Shown here piece after piece: positions 58,116 to 64,000 of a stretch of DNA of 64,000 nt. The notes below the pieces were generated by a model. That model was not told the DNA's origin. It did no database searches and saw only the letters and a program-made list of their open reading frames with translations. Source of the DNA: Odiellus spinosus (Eukaryota; Arthropoda; Arachnida; Opiliones; Phalangiidae). Both the position numbers and the translations under genes were made by a program. The stretch lies in contig OY987234.1 of the NCBI GenBank assembly GCA_963920705.1, positions 22,525,794 through 22,589,793 of the forward strand, given 5' to 3'. Position 1 is the first letter of the stretch. The number at the start of each line of letters is the position of its first letter.

Positions 58116-58356
58116 TAAACATCAAGTAGGCATTTGCCTACTGTTGGAGTTGCCACTGAAATGAAACGTATATGCGACGAAGGTTGGGCCCTAAAAGATC
58201 TAAACTTTGTTCAAGAGGAGTTTGCGAAATAGTAAAACCTTGAACCATGGTAATACGCAATTTTGAAACTCAAATATAATTATTTTCGTATCCACCTCCT
58301 TGAATTAATTATAATTTTACTTCCAAGTCACGATTTGCGAATGAAAAAGTAGTCTA
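58116..58356. other. Gene-free spacer
   Basis: No gene or repeat recognised between the satellite and the next inverted-repeat element. Confidence 0.5.
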
Positions 58357-58467
58357 CGTTCACGCTAGAGACTTTTAAAGAGCTTCGAACCGTAGTTGAT
58401 CGAAAAATTAAACCGTTTGACCTTTCCAAATTGGTTCAAAAGTGTTTCAAAGTATCTGGTGTGAACG
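58357..58467. mobile_element. 111-bp inverted-repeat element
   Basis: CGTTCACGCTAGA and TCTGGTGTGAACG are complementary at 11 of 13 positions. The interior has TTCGAACC and GGTTCAAAAG, similar in vocabulary to the element at 20005-20786. No clear target duplication. Confidence 0.5.
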
Positions 58468-59993
58468 CCGCGAAAGGGAGACGAAGAAGGAAGTAATAAC
58501 TTTACTTTCAGTAGCGCGCTAACTTTTATTTCCGCTTTTTTGCCTCTCTTTCTTTCGCTCTACTTCCGCTCTTCCGGAATGGTTTTCAAATTCGATTTTC
58601 CGCCAGACGTTTTAAATTATACTTAAAGTCAAAAAAAGGGTGGTCTGGGTCAACAGGGTCAGTGTCTAAATCTTTTCTTCTCAGGATGAAAGTGAAAGTA
58701 CAGACAATTAAATTGGATTCTCATAAAGATGGTCTACATTTTTATATTAACAGAAGGAGATAAAGGGAAAAGGCAGCCACTGCCTATCCCTAATAATTTA
58801 GTTGTAAAAGGTTTTCCATTTCAGCTTAAAATTCCAAAATATGTATTTTTATTTTATTTGGAGGCTTTATAAAGGATAAAAAAGCTTCCAAATTTTGAAA
58901 TTGAGATTTAGGACCAGCGAACAACGCTTACAAGTCCAGAAATAAGATTTATAAGCCAATTTGACATAGCTTTGAGAATCGGAGGTAGGGGGATGATCCA
59001 GACCCACGCCCCCTAGTGAGCGCGTGAGCGGACCCAAGTCCCCACGTGCGCGATGTTTTGGCGGGAAAAGCGCGCCAAAATTTACATAATTCAATGACAT
59101 TAATTCCTTTAATTTTCTTTTATATTTAAACAAAACTCTTCCGCGTATTTGCGTGAATTTAAATATAGTCGTCAACAAATAACGAATGACGTACTTAAAT
59201 CTATATTAGATATTACGAAACAGATTTAAAATTCCTAGTAAAATTCTTATCATTTTATTGAAGAATCTTCACCACGAAAATCTATTTTATAATATTCTAA
59301 TAATAGTTCGCATTACCAAATCAGATTCAACAGAAAAGCTAACAGAAATATTTTCAAATTTTATTTTATTATTTAACAGTGAGCAACGAATCTTACGAAA
59401 TATCGCGTAGGCATGACGTTGTTGACCTTTATAGTTCATTTAACTTTTATTTGACATTCAATTTGACGCCTGGATAGCTTCTTGGCACTATAAACCGGTA
59501 AATAGATAGTCTAGCTAACACAGACCACCTTTACGAAATCAAATTTTTGTTTGGCGAAGCGTATAAACCCCTTTTTCGCGCCAAAATATACTGCATGGGT
59601 GGCAAAAAGGTGAAAATCCAGCTATATATATATTATTTGATGTTTGTTTAAGGCTGATGCGTTTATAAACCCATAAAAAACATGTTTCTGCTCCAAAGAT
59701 AGAAATATAGTTTTAGTACATCTAAAACACCTTTTCTACCTGCTAATACCGAAAATAAATTTAAATATGGCAAGCGCATTGCTCAAAAGATAGCTACAAT
59801 TCCTGCACATAATACAAAGGGCCACAAAATAATGTGAATTTGAAATCCTCTTTACAAGAAAACGGTTGTATATTTTTAGGTGAAATTTTTATACACGCGT
59901 TATAGAGCATAATATACCCATTTCAATCGGTTTGTACGGATTTTATTTTGCCACGTAATTAGCAGAATCAGAAACGTTAGCTTTTCCACAATA
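58468..59993. other. Gene-free stretch with E2F-like palindrome
   Basis: CTTCC/TTTCC-rich pyrimidine sequence at 58540-58575. A 103-codon minus frame (58867-59178) crosses the E2F-like palindrome and has no recognised domain. No gene is supported. Confidence 0.4.
59056..59082. promoter_or_regulatory. Paired inverted E2F-like sites
   Basis: TTTTGGCGGGAAAAG is a textbook E2F match and is followed at once by CGCGCCAAAA in reverse. CACGTG lies 14 bp upstream. A nearby gene is not visible, so function is uncertain. Confidence 0.35.
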
Positions 59994-60225
59994 CAGGGCT
60001 GCCACGGGTCAGGGAAAACAGGGAAAAGTCGGAGAATTTTAAGATATTTTAAAAAGTCGGGGAATTTAAAGATCTTTCAAGAAGCCAGGATTACCACGTA
60101 ATTGAAAATATTTATTTTTAAGTATTATAAAAAATAAAAGGTTAAAAATTGGGTTGTATTAGCCGAAATGGTCAGGGAAAATCATTGGAAAAGGTCAGGG
60201 AAAAACCTGGAAAAGTCAGGGAATT
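59994..60225 (+). mobile_element. gtcaggg transposon, internally deleted copy
   Basis: CAGGGCTGCCACGGGTCAGG at the left, two array units, a tail lacking the GATACGCCTGC segment, then GTCAGGGAAAAACCTGGAAA and GTCAGGGAATT. The right terminus is lost. Confidence 0.85.
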
Positions 60226-61099
60226 CAACCATTTAATTTAACCATTCCCCAAACAGACTTACCATTGCTTATCAAACCAAATAAGCTGTTCTCGTTATGC
60301 AAACTTAATTTTTAACTTATAAGGAAAGGCGGGTGATGAGAATCAGCTGCCGTTTAATTTACCTACCTAATATTGAAAGAAAATGGTCATTTAATTCTAT
60401 TTTGTGGACTCTTTTTTACCTTATAGTATCCTTACTCAAATGGCGGCGGTTTCTAACAATAGAAAAAACAGAAAAAACAAAGAGAATAAATAAAAATTAT
60501 GATTTTTCTTTCATCTTGAAATGTACAAAGTGCGCGAATGAGATTAAATAGTGATGGCAGGCTGAACTACGTCTCCTTTTTTGAAGGTTTGATCCCCTAC
60601 AACAACAAAACATTTTTTCCCAAGTTATTTCTCGGCCCCTTTTTATATTTTTGGAACAACTGCTAAGCCTTTTTTCGCTTCTTTCGCGCTGCGAAGTCTT
60701 TCGTACTGTAAAACTAAGCTAGCTTTATATCTAAATCATGCCTATAATACCCGCTGCCAAATCCAGGTGAAAATTATATCCGTTTTCCCGTCATACTTGT
60801 CACATTTCCATAAACTCGCGTCGACTACCGAAAAATCTATTTTTAGGCTTAGCCTAGAATATTGATTAAATCGTCGAGCTAGAATCGTCCAGTCAATAAT
60901 AAACCCCCTTAACCAAAATGCTCGGAATATTAAAGGTATGATGTCACCAATTTTGTCTGAGATCTAAATGATACGCTTACGTTTTTTGATGCCTATATTA
61001 TTAATTAAAAGTCAGTGGTTAATTAAAAAAAAGCTATTGATGGAACGAATATTATTCAACTAAATTCTATGATTGGTCAATTTTAAAATATGTATAATA
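60226..61099. other. Gene-free stretch
   Basis: A 72-codon frame at 60333-60551 starts ATG and ends CTKCANEIK, with no recognised domain. No repeats recognised. Confidence 0.4.
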
Positions 61100-61227
61100 C
61101 CCTTTCAGACGATGCATAATTAACCAAGGCTTAATCAGATTTAACTGAGGTTTATTGAACTAAGTAGGCTATGTAAACCTCGGTTAAATGTGATTAAACC
61201 GGCTAATTACGCTTCGTCCGAAGAAGG
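61100..61227. mobile_element. TA-flanked foldback MITE (family F), copy 2
   Basis: CCCTTTCAGACGATGCATAA and the complement of GCTTCGTCCGAAGAAGG, TA on both sides. The interior TTTAACTGAGGTTTATTGAA and GTAAACCTCGGTTAAATG fold back. Related to the copy at 27171. Confidence 0.78.
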
Positions 61228-61763
61228 TATAAGGGTAGAAAGAAATATTACAATTTCGTAGAGATTCGTGTAACACTTATCATCGAAGTATTATATACTT
61301 CTGTAATAACCAAATTAATTTCCGTTACCTCTTCATTAATTAAAGCGCGCACGATCGATTAACGATAAGCCTAATTTTCTTAATTTCCATCCCTATTAAA
61401 AAAAAAGGTTCAATTTTTTTGTTGGAGTCAATTTTTTTCCAATTTTTTAGCAATATAATCTATATCTTTGAGTTGGGATAGACTACTTTTATTTTCTATG
61501 TAAGTTAATATACGAATATCCCTCCGCCTTAGATTTGTACACGCTGACAAGTAAAATAAATTTAAATATATCCTATTTTTTACGCACGAAAAGTTCTCTG
61601 ACTCAAAATTTGAAAAAAAAAAAAAATGTATACCCTACAATGAACTAACTCCTTTTAGAGTTTGCTTCGATTAACTCCTAGAACATCTTTATAGGGAGGG
61701 GATCAGAAACTAATATTTAACACGAAATAACTCGATAGAATAGCTCTGCAGTATCCAGGAGCG
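61228..61763. other. Gene-free stretch with reversed dispersed motif
   Basis: ACTACTTTTATTTTCTATGT ... CCTCCGCCTTAGA at about 61482-61535 is a diverged minus-strand copy of the 60-bp dispersed motif. Confidence 0.45.
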
Positions 61764-62051
61764 AATAGTCCTGGTCGATTTCCAAAACCGGAAGTCTAGA
61801 GAACCTCGGGAAAATTTTGGCGGGGAAAACTTTTTGTCACGTGATCGTCCGCCATCTTTTTGTAGTGTGAAAATAGCTACAGACTAACCAACGCCTCCTA
61901 TACTTTATCATATAGGAAGCGTTGGACTAACAACTTGAATTTGGTTTGTGGGAAATAAAATTAGAAATAGTCTGGCAGCCTGTTACTACAAAAAGATGGC
62001 GGCGCGACTATGAGACAAGGGCCCATTTCCGGCAAATCGACCAGGACTATT
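61764..62051 (-). mobile_element. MITE family E, copy 2, carrying a nested 36-bp element
   Basis: Ends AATAGTCCTGGTCGATTT and complement; reversed relative to 39678. Subterminal GTCCGCCATCTTTTTGTAG and AAAAAGATGGCGGCG are again inverted. The central hairpin of copy 1 is missing, and a 36-bp hairpin with a 7-bp duplication is inserted at 61889. Confidence 0.88.
61889..61924. mobile_element. 36-bp micro-MITE with 7-bp target duplication
   Basis: CAACGCCTCCTATA and TATAGGAAGCGTTG pair at 13 of 14 positions around an 8-nt loop. GACTAAC flanks it on both sides (61882-61888, 61925-61931). The related MITE E copy at 39678, read on its minus strand, has CAGACTAACAACTTGAAT with one GACTAAC and no insert, which is the empty site. 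Ends are CA...TG as in families A-C. It is too short to be more than a pair of ends. Confidence 0.9.
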
Positions 62052-63256
62052 GGTCAGTTGCCGATGGGTCCTACTTGATAATGTACACATACCTCAGATT
62101 TCTATCGCGTCTAAAGGGATAGTTAATTATCTCAAATAATTAAATCAAGTCCTTAAAATTGGGTAATTAAATAATGAAATATTTATATTTTACAATCTAA
62201 TTTCTAATCTCACCAATTCTCGTAATAAAAATTACGAAAAGCTTTAGAAAAGTGATTGTGTGAGAAATTTAAAAGAAAATTTTCAACCAATTACGTATTT
62301 AGCGTTGCCAAAGGCTGTAGTTAGTAGACACTACGTCTGATTTCTTGTTAACTAATAATTTCTGGTCGCTTTATATTAAGAGAGAATTTCTACCATCGAA
62401 CCAAATTGAATGTGAACGTTCTAGAGAGTATATTAGCTGAGAAAAAAGTGTGCGAGATTGTTTTCGATAAACATCTGCCGTTTTCCATCCAACTATTTTA
62501 AGTCCAGCCGTTTCGAGATATTACCTTTTTTCTTTTTTTGTCCTTTTTCGTTTCAGTTTGGCTGCTTGGCGCAAAAACCAAATCAATATATACTTACCTA
62601 GATATTAAAGAAAGAAAGAGGCGAGATAAAATTCTTCTAGAATAAATTATACGAGTATTAGAATTTAGGGTTCAATAAAGTTGCAATTTTTACGATTACT
62701 TTTCAATTTAGCAAATGATTGGAGTTTGCCCCTTGGAAACTATTCGGTTGGCTTCCCCCCTGAGCTCCAAAGTTCGCGGAGAAGTTAATCTAATAGATTC
62801 TAATCCCGAGGCTAATTACTTTTGCAATTACCGAGTTAGACTTAAATTTAGGCTTAAGTTAGAACGGTCTCTTCATTCTTAATTTAATTTAACTTTGAAA
62901 TTTATTTAAACTGATTTAAATATATGATTAAATAGGCTTAATTCTCTTTAATCTTCGGATAATCTACTTACAAACTGTTCGAAATAGATTTCAAATATAA
63001 AATCTAATCAAAATATTTAAGTACAATTAGGAGATAAAATTAATCTTTTCAATCTTAGATTACTTTAAACACCTCTAAACCTAGCGGATAGATTTAAAAA
63101 TTAAATAAATAATAATAATAATAATAATAATGCAATTTAGGAAAATGGAATTAGTGGATCGATTTTGGGGTGTAGAAAAATTTGTATAATCGCTTGGTTG
63201 AACCTGATTTTGCCTAGCTCCTACTTTAGTTAATAATTTCTCCGGTATTCAATTAA
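62052..63256. other. Gene-free AT-rich stretch
   Basis: A short (AAT)n run lies near 63108-63131. No gene recognised. Confidence 0.5.
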
Positions 63257-63608
63257 AGGGAGACTGAAGTAAAAACTTAATTTTTAGATTTCTTTGACTA
63301 TAAAATATATTCTATTTAGTACAAAAAATAATCTAAAAATCGCGAAATATTATTAAAATAATAACTTTTAAATTTCTAACTTCTAGGTCGACCACCATTT
63401 TGAATCATGCTTGGAAAGAAGGGGATACCAGCCAATCAGATCTCGTCTTTTATTCCAAAATTATATATTCTACATGAAACAAGATGGCGCTGGTAAAACG
63501 CGAACTTTTAACCTCAATTTTAAGAGTAATTAATCAAAGTTTAAAATATTTCACTGGGTGAAGATTTATTAACAAAATAGGGTTGTTTTTTTTTCTCTTC
63601 ATTCTACC
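63257..63608. mobile_element. TTAA-type MITE, second subfamily, copy 2
   Basis: TTAA at 63253-63256 and 63609-63612 flank ends AGGGAGACTGAAG and the complement of CTTCATTCTACCT. The interior GAAGGGGATACCAGCCAATC matches the element at 38578. About 352 bp. Confidence 0.6.
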
Positions 63609-63612
63609 TTAA

Positions 63613-64000
63613 AATCCCGTGGTAAGATTGGAAATTGGAAAATGAGGTAGGTTGAAGCGGTAACGCCTCCCTTATCACGCTCTGTTGGAGTTAATACAGC
63701 TGAGATGTTTGGGCCACAGAGGGGGAAAAAACCCAAAATCACTGAAAAGTAGCTTTGTTCAAAAACGCTTTGTAGAACTAGCGAATACTGAGGCGTATTG
63801 ATACACCATGTTGAACATTACGAGCGCTTGAAGTAGTACTTAAGTACCAATCCCTTTTACCTCCTATTGAAAAATTAACGCCACGTAGCTGCCCAAAAAT
63901 CGTTAAAAGTTAACGCCTAAACTTTTAAGACATGAATTTTTTATTTTTATTTTCAATATAAACCCGAATGAAGTTAATGTTTAGATATTAGGGGAATGTG
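63613..64000. other. Gene-free stretch with dispersed motif copy
   Basis: ACTAGCGAATACTGAGGCGT ATTGATACACCATG to GAAGTAGTAC at about 63778-63840 is another copy of the dispersed motif. No gene. Confidence 0.5.

Noticed and set aside
57747-58118. 123-codon frame with 12-residue proline/tryptophan repeats and its opposite-strand counterparts
   Set aside because: 36-bp period keeps several frames open at once; a real gene would be open in one.
1-64000. tRNA, rRNA, reverse transcriptase or transposase genes
   Set aside because: No B-box with a foldable cloverleaf, no rRNA-like conserved block, and no long frame with catalytic motifs was seen on either strand.

Overview
The window looks like gene-poor nuclear DNA of an invertebrate-type animal. 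It is AT-rich (about two thirds by eye) and crowded with short non-autonomous DNA transposons (MITEs) and minisatellites. There is no long open reading frame, no recognisable transposase, reverse transcriptase, rRNA or tRNA, and no bacterial operon structure. Species cannot be named from the sequence; assignment to Metazoa is inference from repeat style and intron-like splice signals.

Layout. 1-13 kb: copies of a 'gtcaggg' transposon with CAGGGTTGCC ends, separated by minisatellites with 30-, 34- and 40-bp units. 13-18.5 kb: the only stretch that resembles gene territory, with a CpG-rich block carrying E2F-like motifs (about 14.8-15.1 kb), exon-like segments near 16.5-16.8 and 17.5 kb, and E2F/CCAAT tandem repeats. 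18.5-30 kb: dense MITEs, several nested, plus a 30-bp minisatellite. 30-33.5 kb: a 1-kb expanded copy of the gtcaggg element with higher-order repeats. 34-51.5 kb: more MITEs and a TTCTAGAA-rich 30-bp array. 53-58 kb: a 46-bp satellite of 23 units and a 36-bp satellite. 58-64 kb: smaller inverted repeats and a MITE that itself holds a 36-bp MITE.

The strongest observation is that five hairpin families unrelated in sequence (about 340, 400, 281, 71 and 36 bp) all begin CA, end TG and are flanked by 7-bp target-site duplications. Twelve of the thirteen insertions keep the duplication, ten of them perfectly. Two have an uninterrupted counterpart elsewhere in the window, which directly shows the insertion event. 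One family has two 281-bp copies that differ at a single base by eye, so mobility was recent. This suggests one unseen transposase lineage (P-like or Dada-like by duplication length, unproven) mobilising several families. A second set uses TTAA target sites with AGGGAG ends. A third is the gtcaggg element, whose internal arrays appear to be amplified copies of its own subterminal motif. A dispersed motif of about 60 bp, seen about ten times, matches none of these and has no visible ends.
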